From Ignatzschineria sp. F8392 (GTDB taxonomy: Bacteria > Pseudomonadota > Gammaproteobacteria > Cardiobacteriales > Wohlfahrtiimonadaceae), in contig NZ_NEFF01000001.1 in the NCBI RefSeq assembly GCF_002252045.1, positions 682,001-746,000 of the forward strand: a stretch of 64,000 nucleotides of DNA. Reading direction: 5' to 3'. The translations under genes and the position numbers were made by a program. Below the pieces are notes generated by a model. The model saw only the letters and a list, made by a program, of their open reading frames with translations. It was not told where the DNA came from and searched no databases. Positions 54,658 to 62,693 of the stretch are shown here, piece after piece (the first letter of the stretch is position 1; every line of letters begins with the position of its first letter).

Positions 54658-55896
54658 ATGGTTCTCTATACTCCTAAAAAACTTCCTGGTGTTCCACTGC
54701 TGGTCATTATCATTACTCTGATGGGGGCTTTTGCTCCGATGTCGATTGATCTCTATCTGCCGGCATTTTTACAAATACAGGAGGGATTCGGAACCACCGA
54801 TGCCGAAGTTAAAAAGACCTTAACGCTCTTTCTGTTAGGCCTCTGTATTGGGATGATGTTTTATGGGCCTCTCTCTGATAAATATGGTCGACGTAATATT
54901 ATCTTAATCGGGGCGATTATCTACTCCATCACCAGTATCTTGAGTACCTTAGTTTCCCAAATTGAAGGTTTGCAAGCGTTACGATTGATTCAGGCGATTG
55001 GTGCCGGCGCATGTATGGTGGTCGGGCGCGCGGTAATTCGAGATGTCTTTAAGGGGAAGGAGGTTGCGGTGATGATGTCGGTGGTGCAGGTGATTATGAT
55101 GATCGCGCCACTCTTGGCACCTCTTATCGGTGTTGCGGTACTCTATCTCTTTAAGAGTTGGCAGGCACTCTTTTGGGTATTAACCTTTTTCGGTAGTGCG
55201 GCTTTCTTTCTCACCTTCTTTTTTCTGCCGGAGACTTACCAAAAAGAGGAGAGAGGTGAGATCAGTATTGCCCAGACCTTTAAAAATTATGGTTTAATTT
55301 TGAAAGATCGGCGCTCTTTAGGTGCGATGCTCGGCTGTGCTTTGCCGGCAGGTGTTGTTTTTGCCTATGTCACGGGCTCTTCCTATCTCTATCAGGCACA
55401 ATATGGTTTAAGTGAATTCCATTTTAGTATTCTATTTGGGCTCAATATTGTTGGTGTTATTATTAGTGCGCTCCTTAATATTCTCTGTCTCAAACGTTTT
55501 AGTGTGATTACCTTAATTCTTTTTGGGCTTGTTTGGATCAGTCTTGCCGGCATAATTATGTTGTTTTGGGGAGATCAATCTCTCATTGGCTTTTTCCTCT
55601 CAACCTTCCTTTTGATGTGTGTCTCTGGTTTTATTGGTAATAATATTGTCTCTCAAATTATTGAGCTCAATTATCATCGAGCGGGAGCAGCAATGGCACT
55701 AAACTCAGCAACCCAATTTTTTGTGGGTGCGATTGCAAGTTATATTGTGACTCATCATCAGGCACTTTTAACAGTCGTGATGGGGGTTTCGGGAATCTCA
55801 GGAGCGATTGCTTATTTTCTTCTCTATCAGCCATGGCGTGAGGTAAGAGTGGATCAAAGTATAGATCAAAGCGTGGATCAAAGCGTAGATCAATAG
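54658..55896 (+). CDS. Bcr/CflA-type MFS multidrug exporter
   Basis: A 412-residue inner-membrane transporter with 12 hydrophobic segments. The first helix region MGAFAPMSIDLYLPAF and GPLSDKYGRRNII are hallmarks of the Bcr/CflA drug:proton antiporter group, and GAGACMVVGRAVIRDVF is the helix 4 motif. The C-terminus ends in a short repeat (VDQSIDQSVDQSVDQ) coded by four 12-base units. The ribosome binding site before ATG 54658 is weak. Substrate (drug, amino acid or sulfonamide-like compounds) unknown. A strong terminator follows, so it is monocistronic. Confidence 0.9.
   Translation: MVLYTPKKLPGVPLLVIIITLMGAFAPMSIDLYLPAFLQIQEGFGTTDAEVKKTLTLFLLGLCIGMMFYGPLSDKYGRRNIILIGAIIYSITSILSTLVSQIEGLQALRLIQAIGAGACMVVGRAVIRDVFKGKEVAVMMSVVQVIMMIAPLLAPLIGVAVLYLFKSWQALFWVLTFFGSAAFFLTFFFLPETYQKEERGEISIAQTFKNYGLILKDRRSLGAMLGCALPAGVVFAYVTGSSYLYQAQYGLSEFHFSILFGLNIVGVIISALLNILCLKRFSVITLILFGLVWISLAGIIMLFWGDQSLIGFFLSTFLLMCVSGFIGNNIVSQIIELNYHRAGAAMALNSATQFFVGAIASYIVTHHQALLTVVMGVSGISGAIAYFLLYQPWREVRVDQSIDQSVDQSVDQ
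55849..55896 (+). repeat. Four 12-base tandem repeats at the 3' end of the MFS gene
   Basis: Units such as gtggatcaaagt vary at two positions and add the peptide VDQS/IDQS. Copy number could vary by slippage without breaking the frame. Confidence 0.85.
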
Positions 55897-55910
55897 GAGA
55901 TTGAATGATT

Positions 55911-55948
55911 AAAGAGCCCAGAAGTTTAAACTCCTGGGCTCTTTTTTT
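55911..55948 (+). terminator. Rho-independent terminator of the MFS gene
   Basis: AAAGAGCCCAG (55911-55921) and CTGGGCTCTTT (55934-55944) pair, followed by a T tract. Confidence 0.93.
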
Positions 55949-56049
55949 GGTTGCTATTTTGGGATCTGATGTGAAGATGCTAGCTCAAAATTGGCTAGTA
56001 GGTTCATTATCCCATCGCCTCCTATTTTTCGTGAGGCGAGCTAATGATT

Positions 56050-57192
56050 TTACTTACCTAAATCTTCGAAAAAACGTTTTGCTTTATCTAGCCAGCTATT
56101 CTGTTTAGGTGCGTGATTTTCCCCTAATGTTTCACCAAATTTACGCAACATCTCTTGCTGTTCGCTGCTCAATTTAACCGGGGTCTCTACTTTGATTGTG
56201 CAGTAGAGGTCACCTTGCACGCCACCTCGAACGGGCTTAACTCCTTTTCCGCGCAATCTAAAGACGCGATCCGTCTGTGTTTCTGCCGGGATCTTTAAGT
56301 TAACGCGTCCATCGAGGGTAGGGACTTCTATCTCGCCCCCTAATGCTGCGGTTGTAAAGCTGACTGGCACCTCACAGTAGAGGTTTTCATCTTCGCGAGT
56401 GAAGATGGCATGTTTCTTCACGCGGATCTGTACGTAGAGATCACCATTCGGTCCGCCATTTTCACCAGCTTCACCTTCACCAGAAAGGCGAATTCGGTCA
56501 CCAGTATCAACGCCTGCCGGTACTTTCACTTCAAGCGTTTTGTTTTTACGAATGCTACCGCTACCATGGCAATGTTTACACGGATTGGTAATCTTTTTGC
56601 CACGACCATGACAGTCAGGGCAGGTCTGCTGTACAGAGAAGAAGCCTTGCGATACACGAACTTGTCCTAAACCGTGACAGGTTGGACAGGTAACCGGCTC
56701 AGATCCTTCAGCAGCACCGCTACCATTACAGTAGTGACAATGAACTTTTGTCGGTACAGTGATTCGGGTTGTTGTCCCAAAGACAGCCTCTTCTAAGGTG
56801 ATATCGAGTTGGTAACCAATATCTTCTCCACGATATGCACGGGGACCACCTTGTGCGCCACCGCCACGATTACCGAAGATATCACCAAACATATCACCAA
56901 AGATATCGCCGAAATCAGCGCCACCGAAGCCGCTAAATCCACCTTGTCCAGCACCCGCTTGACCATTGACACCTGCATGACCAAATTGATCATACATTTT
57001 TCGCTTCTCTTCATCGTAGAGAACTTCGTAGGCTTTCTGAACCTCTTTAAATTTCGCTTCAGCTTCCTCTTTGTTCTCCGAATTACGGTCTGGATGATAT
57101 TTTCCAGCAAGTCTTCTGTAAGCTTTACGGATCTCATCTTGTGTCGCTGTTTTCGCTACGCCTAAGACCTCATAATAATCGCGTTCCGCCAT
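56050..57192 (-). CDS. dnaJ: Chaperone protein DnaJ
   Basis: Hsp40 co-chaperone that stimulates DnaK ATPase. The 380 residues have the full class A layout: J domain with HPD (33-35), Gly/Phe-rich linker (about 75-115), four zinc-finger CxxCxGxG repeats ([40 protein letters not shown]), and the C-terminal substrate-binding domains. It lies downstream of dnaK on the same strand but 642 bases away, further than in the usual tight dnaKJ pair, and may have its own promoter. No clear heat-shock promoter was seen directly upstream. Confidence 0.97.
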   Translation of the reverse strand: MAERDYYEVLGVAKTATQDEIRKAYRRLAGKYHPDRNSENKEEAEAKFKEVQKAYEVLYDEEKRKMYDQFGHAGVNGQAGAGQGGFSGFGGADFGDIFGDMFGDIFGNRGGGAQGGPRAYRGEDIGYQLDITLEEAVFGTTTRITVPTKVHCHYCNGSGAAEGSEPVTCPTCHGLGQVRVSQGFFSVQQTCPDCHGRGKKITNPCKHCHGSGSIRKNKTLEVKVPAGVDTGDRIRLSGEGEAGENGGPNGDLYVQIRVKKHAIFTREDENLYCEVPVSFTTAALGGEIEVPTLDGRVNLKIPAETQTDRVFRLRGKGVKPVRGGVQGDLYCTIKVETPVKLSSEQQEMLRKFGETLGENHAPKQNSWLDKAKRFFEDLGK

Positions 57193-57834
57193 ATATGCTT
57201 ATTCCTTAATTTCTCTATCGTTTGACTCTATCACTATCTTCTATAAATGATTTCTGTAATAACTATTTTACTATTTTAACTATCGGTATTGGTTAAATAT
57301 CACTCTCTTTAACATTTTTTAATATCTTTAATATCTTTAATACCTTTAGTGCTTTGAGTATCTATATCAATATTTCTACTATTAATGCCTATTTAATAGG
57401 ACTGAATAGGATTGAATAGATCTGAATACAAATAGATCTTCATATATTTATCTTTGTTTTTCTGGTTGTTGCCGTTAAACAGATTATCAATCTAGATTTA
57501 TAGAAGGTGGGTAAATGGATAACTTTCAGATTAACCTCTAACCTCTTAGCGAGAGATCGGTGTTAGATTAATCATTATCACCATTCCTATTACTTTGGGC
57601 ACTTATTCAATCATGATTGATAAGATGTTTAATCGATATTAAATCTATGGTTCATCTTTATCGATGTTCTTATGAGAACTCTATTTGAGAGTCTTGTCTA
57701 TCGAGTCTTTACTGAGTCTCTACTGAGTTCTTCTTGACTATTTTTACAACAAATATCAATTCTGTTTGTTTAGACTTTAAAAGAGGATACCCCTTTCGAG
57801 GTATCCTTCATAGAGTACTTATGATGAAAGAGAA
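57193..57834 (-). other. Long dnaK-dnaJ intergenic region
   Basis: Contains short tandem repeats (variants of tttaatatc, 57308-57345; variants of actgaataggattgaatag, 57400-57428) and the dnaK terminator near its right end. No coding frame, RNA gene or recognisable heat-shock box was found. Confidence 0.5.
57777..57807 (-). terminator. Rho-independent terminator of dnaK
   Basis: AGGATACC and GGTATCCT (57800-57807 / 57784-57791 region) pair on the minus strand around TCGAAAG, then CTTTTAAAG. It separates dnaK from dnaJ, at least in part. Confidence 0.75.
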
Positions 57835-59748
57835 TTACTTCTTCTCACCTTTGTCATCTTTAACTTCTTCAAACTCAGCATCAACAACATTGTCATCTTT
57901 AGCTTCTTGACCTTCAGCTGTTTCGCCTTGTTCTGCATAAGCTTTCTGTGCAAGCGCACCAGCAAGTTCTGTTAATTTTTCAGTTTTTGCATTGATATCA
58001 GCAAGATCACTACCTTTTACGGCTTCTTTAAGCTCTTCGATCGCTGCTTCAATCGCTGTTTTTTCAGACTCTTCTACTTTATCTGCTAAATCTTTAAGTG
58101 ATTTTTCAGAAGCATGGATCATCTGTTCAGCCATATTGCGTGCAGAAACGAGCTCTTGGAACTTCTTATCATCTTCAGCATGCTTTTCAGCATCTTTGAT
58201 CATCTTCTCGATATCATCTTCAGAGAGACCAGAGTTTGAACGAATCTGGATAGATTGCTCTTTACCTGTCGCTTTATCTTTTGCTGAAACATTCATAATA
58301 CCATCAGAGTCGATATCAAATGTTACTTCGATTTGTGGTACACCGCGTGGTGCTGGTGGAATGTCTGAAAGATCAAACTGACCTAAAGAGTGGTTCTCAG
58401 AAGCTTGTGGACGCTCACCTTGTAATACATGGATGGTTACTGCAGGTTGATTGTCCTGTGCTGTTGAGAATACTTGGCTTGCTTTTGTTGGGATCGTTGT
58501 ATTCTTCTCGATCAACTTAGTCATCACGCCACCCATTGTCTCGATACCGAGAGAGAGTGGAGTTACATCAAGAAGAAGAACATCTTTAACATCACCACCT
58601 AATACACCGCCTTGTACCGCAGCACCTGATGCAACAGCTTCATCTGGGTTCACATCGTGGCGAGGCTCTTTACCAAAGAACTCTTTAACTTTCTCTTGTA
58701 CTTTAGGCATACGAGTCTGACCACCGACAAGGATGACATCATCGATTTGGCTTGCTGAAAGACCCGCATCTTTAAGTGCCACGCGGCATGGCTCAAGCGT
58801 ACGATCGATAAGATCTTCTACTAACGCTTCAAGTTTTGCGCGAGTCATCTTGATATTAAGATGTTTTGGTCCTGTATTATCTGCCGTGATGTAAGGAAGG
58901 TTGATCTCTGTCTGCTGTGCAGAGGAGAGTTCGATTTTCGCTTTTTCACCAGCATCTTTAAGACGTTGTAATGCTAAAGGATCATTTTGGAGATCGATAC
59001 CGGTCTCTTTTTTGAACTCTTCAACAAGGTAGTTGATGATAGCATTGTCAAAATCTTCACCACCTAGGAAAGTATCACCATTAGTTGAGAGAACTTCAAA
59101 CTGTTTGTCGCCATCAAAGTCAGCAATTTCGATGATGGAGATATCAAATGTACCGCCTCCTAAGTCGAATACTGCAACTTTCTTCTCACCTTTCGAGTCT
59201 TTATCAAGACCATAGGCAAGAGCAGCTGCTGTTGGTTCGTTGATAATACGTTTTACATCAAGACCTGCGATCTTACCTGCATCTTTTGTTGCTTGACGTT
59301 GAGCATCATTAAAGTACGCAGGAACAGTGATTACTGCTTCAGTTACTTTCTCACCAAGATATTTCTCGGCAGTCTCTTTCATCTTCATTAAGACACGTGC
59401 AGAAACTTCTGGTGGTGCCATCTTCTGATTATCTAATACTTCAACCCATGCATCGCCATTATCAGCTTTGATAATAGAGAAGGGAACAATCTCACGATCT
59501 TTCTGTACTTCTGCATCATCAAAGCGACGGCCAATAAGACGTTTGATCGCATAGAGTGTATTTTTAGGGTTGGTAATTGCCTGACGTTTCGCCGGCTCAC
59601 CTGTTAAAACTTCATCGGGAGTATATGCCACGATAGAAGGGGTTGTGCGATCACCTTCTGCGTTCTCAATAACGCGCACTTTATCGCCTTCCATTACGGC
59701 AACACATGAGTTAGTTGTACCTAAGTCAATACCAATAATTTTAGCCAT
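57835..59748 (-). CDS. dnaK: Chaperone protein DnaK
   Basis: Hsp70 chaperone, ATP-driven folding machine. The 637 residues match the E. coli size. Motifs: [17 protein letters not shown] at the N-terminus, [27 protein letters not shown], and the substrate-domain start [16 protein letters not shown]. The C-terminal lid ends in an acidic tail ([14 protein letters not shown]). A sigma-32-type promoter lies about 290 bases upstream. grpE, often directly upstream in gammaproteobacteria, is not adjacent. Confidence 0.98.
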   Translation of the reverse strand: MAKIIGIDLGTTNSCVAVMEGDKVRVIENAEGDRTTPSIVAYTPDEVLTGEPAKRQAITNPKNTLYAIKRLIGRRFDDAEVQKDREIVPFSIIKADNGDAWVEVLDNQKMAPPEVSARVLMKMKETAEKYLGEKVTEAVITVPAYFNDAQRQATKDAGKIAGLDVKRIINEPTAAALAYGLDKDSKGEKKVAVFDLGGGTFDISIIEIADFDGDKQFEVLSTNGDTFLGGEDFDNAIINYLVEEFKKETGIDLQNDPLALQRLKDAGEKAKIELSSAQQTEINLPYITADNTGPKHLNIKMTRAKLEALVEDLIDRTLEPCRVALKDAGLSASQIDDVILVGGQTRMPKVQEKVKEFFGKEPRHDVNPDEAVASGAAVQGGVLGGDVKDVLLLDVTPLSLGIETMGGVMTKLIEKNTTIPTKASQVFSTAQDNQPAVTIHVLQGERPQASENHSLGQFDLSDIPPAPRGVPQIEVTFDIDSDGIMNVSAKDKATGKEQSIQIRSNSGLSEDDIEKMIKDAEKHAEDDKKFQELVSARNMAEQMIHASEKSLKDLADKVEESEKTAIEAAIEELKEAVKGSDLADINAKTEKLTELAGALAQKAYAEQGETAEGQEAKDDNVVDAEFEEVKDDKGEKK

Positions 59749-60273
59749 TATTTTATTTCCTTTATTGTCACTTATTATTGAATCAATGATTGTTAATAAT
59801 TGTTGTTGAGTAATGCGTTAAAGTCAGAATTAATCAGATTTAAATCAGATTTATAAGGTTTTAGAGTTCTATAAGATCAGTCATACAAATACCGATTCAA
59901 TATCGATGAGAAAAGGTTGATCTAACACAATTCATAAAAGATCTTAGATCTCTGCTCTAAACTTCTCTTTACAACTTAAAATCTTTCAATTTATCTTTCA
60001 TTTTCTTTAGCCTACTTCATTCTCTGAGTACAATATGGGAACGAATTTTTAGACTTCAAGTGTTTTTATCTATTTATCTTAAATTTTTTTTGAATTTTTC
60101 TTAAACATTCTTCTAAATCTTACTCTTAAAGCTCTAAGGTTTGTTATATGGTTTGCCTCATTCCTTACGATATATCGGCCTTAGGGGAGATTGTTCTAGC
60201 TGAAGGAGTTCGTGGAAAATTGATCAAAATAGGATCTATTTCCACTCTATCTCTTAGTGTTTATCTCTGAGAT
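59749..60273 (-). other. Upstream region of dnaK
   Basis: Carries the heat-shock promoter at 60033-60060 and a roughly 275-base 5' untranslated segment rich in A/T. A plain sigma-70 promoter was not resolved. Right of 60061 the region also forms the 3' flank of the yggS gene. No coding frame is seen. Confidence 0.5.
60033..60060 (-). promoter_or_regulatory. Sigma-32 heat-shock promoter of dnaK
   Basis: On the minus strand CTTGAAG (60060-60054) is followed at the right distance by TCCCATAT (60040-60033), giving 14 bases between CTTGAA and TCCCAT, close to the consensus CTTGAA and CCCCAT with 13-17 bases between them. Transcription would start near 60024. Confidence 0.78.
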
Positions 60274-61026
60274 TTATGCCTCTTTTGAGGATCTTCTTGC
60301 GCCGAAGATATCGCTACCGATACGGATAATGGTGGCACCTTCTTCAATTGCAAGTTCTAGATCTCCACTCATGCCCATAGAGAGTTCTTTAGCATCTTCT
60401 GGAAGTAAGCCTTTTTGCCTCATCTCTTCACTCAACTCTCTTAATGTGGAGAATCCTGCACGAATAAGGTCTGGATTATCAGATTGAAGGCCAATTGTCA
60501 TCAAGCCTCGAATCTCAAGGTGAGTAAAGGGGGCAAGTTCCTCTAGAAATGGAGTGAGCTGATCGGGAAGTAATCCCTGTTTATTGGGATCTAATGAGCT
60601 GTTGACCTGAATAAAAATGGCTGTTTTTTTATTTAAAGCTTGAGAGGCTCGATCGATACGGCGAGCGATTCTGATGCGATCAACACTTTGGATACAATCT
60701 GCATACGCTGTAACCTCATTTACCTTATTTCCTTGTAATGGACCAATAAAGTGAGTCTCTCTGGGTGTTTTAAAAGAGGTGTTGATCTTTTGGAGGAGCT
60801 TAGGTGCTTTTTCCATCAGTTCTTGGGCTCTATTTTCACCGATAAGCCCATACCCGAGAGCAATTGCTCGATTAATTGTATCGATCGACTGCTCTTTTGT
60901 TGCTAGGAGGAGGGAGATCTCATTGGGATCTCTTTGAGCACTCTTTGCGGCGCTTTTGATTCGTTGATAGACCTTTTCGATATTGGAGAGAAGTTGTTGG
61001 TCGCTGATCTGTACTTCTGTCGTCAT
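60274..61026 (-). CDS. yggS: YggS/PLPBP family pyridoxal-phosphate homeostasis protein
   Basis: A 250-residue cytoplasmic PLP-binding barrel protein that buffers pyridoxal phosphate and affects amino acid metabolism; it has no known catalytic activity. PLP Lys44 lies in LLATKEQS. Other blocks are IGENRAQELMEK, THFIGPLQGNKV, NSSLDPNKQG and the C-terminal phosphate-binding ELSMGMSGDLELAIEEGATIIRIG region. In many bacteria yggS accompanies proC and yggT; here those genes are absent. It lies 36 bases after the ntrX-like gene and is likely co-transcribed. Confidence 0.93.
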   Translation of the reverse strand: MTTEVQISDQQLLSNIEKVYQRIKSAAKSAQRDPNEISLLLATKEQSIDTINRAIALGYGLIGENRAQELMEKAPKLLQKINTSFKTPRETHFIGPLQGNKVNEVTAYADCIQSVDRIRIARRIDRASQALNKKTAIFIQVNSSLDPNKQGLLPDQLTPFLEELAPFTHLEIRGLMTIGLQSDNPDLIRAGFSTLRELSEEMRQKGLLPEDAKELSMGMSGDLELAIEEGATIIRIGSDIFGARRSSKEA

Positions 61027-61062
61027 GTCCTATTTACCTCTATTTTTAACTTCTATTAGCCA

Positions 61063-62442
61063 CTAGTAACCTTTTTTAGGATCGATATCGAGCGATTTTA
61101 ACTTGCGATAGAGGTTTGTCCGCTCCATCCCTACCAATTCAGCAAGATTTGCGATATTACCTTCAGAACGCTCATATTGTGCGATCAAATAGGCTCGTTC
61201 AAACTGTTCTCGAGCTTCCCTTAAGGGGAGATGGAGCGGCAGATGATCTGTTAAGTTGGTTAAATTGCTACTATTTTTAAGATCTTGTTCTAATGCTTGA
61301 TTGACTTCTTCTAGTGTAACTTCATCGCTTTTACCTAAGACTAATAAGCGTTGAATGATATTTTTAAGTGCGAGATGATTGCCACTCCACTGATGGTTTC
61401 GAAGACGATTTTGCGCTGCAATAGAGAAGTGGCGATAGGTTAAGCCTTTATCATCAACAAAGTAGTGGATGTAGGCATTGACTAATTCCGGCACATCTTC
61501 AGGGTGTTCTGCAAGAGAGGGGATCTCGATAAGAACGACATTAATTTGATGCCAGAGAGGTTCAAGAAAATCTCCGCTCTCAACAAGCGAGAGGAGTCCA
61601 GGTTGTGCTGAGAAGATATAGCGAATATTTGTGGGGGTAATGGTGCCTGTTTGTGGATGGATATATGATTTTGTTTGGATAAGATCATAAATCAGCTTTT
61701 GTGCGCGATCATCCGCTTGCTCTAAGTTGCTAAGATAGAGAGTGCCGCCATCAAGCGACTGGAGGAGTTGTGAACGTTTCTCCGCATTTTCAATAAGCTC
61801 TTTTACTTCATTTAAGCTGAGTGAGTTGAAACTCAATTCCAAGAAGGGGGCTTTTTTTCTATTTGACGAAGTATGGATATAACTTGCAATGCCGGCTACT
61901 TCAGAGCCAAATGTATGGAGAAGAAGAACATTGGTATCTGATTTAGCCGCTTCGATTAACCTCTCTCTTAAGGTTACCATCAATTGACTTCGACCAATCG
62001 GTTCAAAGGGAGGAATTGCCGGCGGAGCACTCTGTAAGGACTCTTCTGCCTGAGGAGTTTTTGATTTTGATTCTTCCAATGTCTTCTCAACGACGAGGAG
62101 TAACTTTGCTAATGTTAATGGCTTTTCAAGAAAGTCGACAGCGCCTAATTTAGTCGCTTCAATCGCATGCTCTAAAGTTCCATGTCCACTCATCATAATA
62201 ACAGGGCAGTGTAGCTCGCTATTATTACGCCACTCTCCTAAAAGAGAGATGCCATCAATATCGGGCATCCAGATATCGAGAAGAATTAGATCAGGCTCTC
62301 GCTCCGCTTTTAGCGCTTTAGCTTCTGAGCCATTATAAGCCATTGCGACCTCGTAACCTTCATCTTGTAAAATGTCACTAACAAGGTTACAGATATCTTT
62401 TTCATCATCAATAATTAGGATATAAGGTTTTTCTTGTGACAT
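61063..62442 (-). CDS. NtrX-like response regulator with degenerate AAA+ domain
   Basis: A 459-residue regulator from ATG 62442; the frame to 62466 would need a TTG. The receiver domain (ILIIDDEKDICNLVSDIL to about residue 120) has the acidic pocket and the phospho-acceptor Asp in LILLDIWMPD. The middle part matches sigma-54 activators overall, but the Walker A site reads HTFGSEVAGIASYI instead of G-E-[ST]-G-[TV]-G-K-[ED], and the GAFTGA loop is missing, so ATPase and sigma-54 contact are unlikely. The C-terminus (NIANLAELVGMERTNLYRKLKSLDIDP) is a Fis-type HTH. No partner histidine kinase is in the window. It probably acts as a direct DNA-binding regulator. Confidence 0.85.
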   Translation of the reverse strand: MSQEKPYILIIDDEKDICNLVSDILQDEGYEVAMAYNGSEAKALKAEREPDLILLDIWMPDIDGISLLGEWRNNSELHCPVIMMSGHGTLEHAIEATKLGAVDFLEKPLTLAKLLLVVEKTLEESKSKTPQAEESLQSAPPAIPPFEPIGRSQLMVTLRERLIEAAKSDTNVLLLHTFGSEVAGIASYIHTSSNRKKAPFLELSFNSLSLNEVKELIENAEKRSQLLQSLDGGTLYLSNLEQADDRAQKLIYDLIQTKSYIHPQTGTITPTNIRYIFSAQPGLLSLVESGDFLEPLWHQINVVLIEIPSLAEHPEDVPELVNAYIHYFVDDKGLTYRHFSIAAQNRLRNHQWSGNHLALKNIIQRLLVLGKSDEVTLEEVNQALEQDLKNSSNLTNLTDHLPLHLPLREAREQFERAYLIAQYERSEGNIANLAELVGMERTNLYRKLKSLDIDPKKGY

Positions 62443-62564
62443 AGTGAATTGACTCTCTCTTATCAAATTAGGGTAGGGGTAAATAGGGCTAGGCAGATCA
62501 ATAGGCTCTTTTTAAAGGGGCTATTGATTCTGTGTTATAGCATTCATTTTATCAATAAAGAGGA

Positions 62565-62592
62565 AAAAGGGGTGTCTTTAACCACCCCTTTT
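62565..62592 (-). terminator. Rho-independent terminator of topA
   Basis: AAAAGGGGTG and CACCCCTTTT (62565-62574 / 62583-62592) pair perfectly with an 8-base loop, then TTTTTCC on the minus strand. It separates topA from the regulator gene. Confidence 0.85.
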
Positions 62593-62603
62593 GTAAAATT
62601 AGC

Positions 62604-62672
62604 CTCTCTGTTCTCTCTGTTCTCTCTGTTCTCTCTATTGCGATAGAGGTAGAGATAGAGATAGAGATAGAG
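62604..62672. repeat. Two adjacent microsatellites after topA
   Basis: Four copies of the 9-base CTCTCTGTT-type unit (62604-62639) are followed by hexamers of the agagat type (about 62651-62672). They lie between the topA stop and its terminator. Confidence 0.85.
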
Positions 62673-62693
62673 CTCAGAATTATTTGAGGATGA

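Noticed and set aside
55905-56108. Plus-strand frame of 67 codons after the MFS gene
   Set aside because: Starts just before and reads through the MFS terminator, then runs antisense into dnaJ. Not coding.
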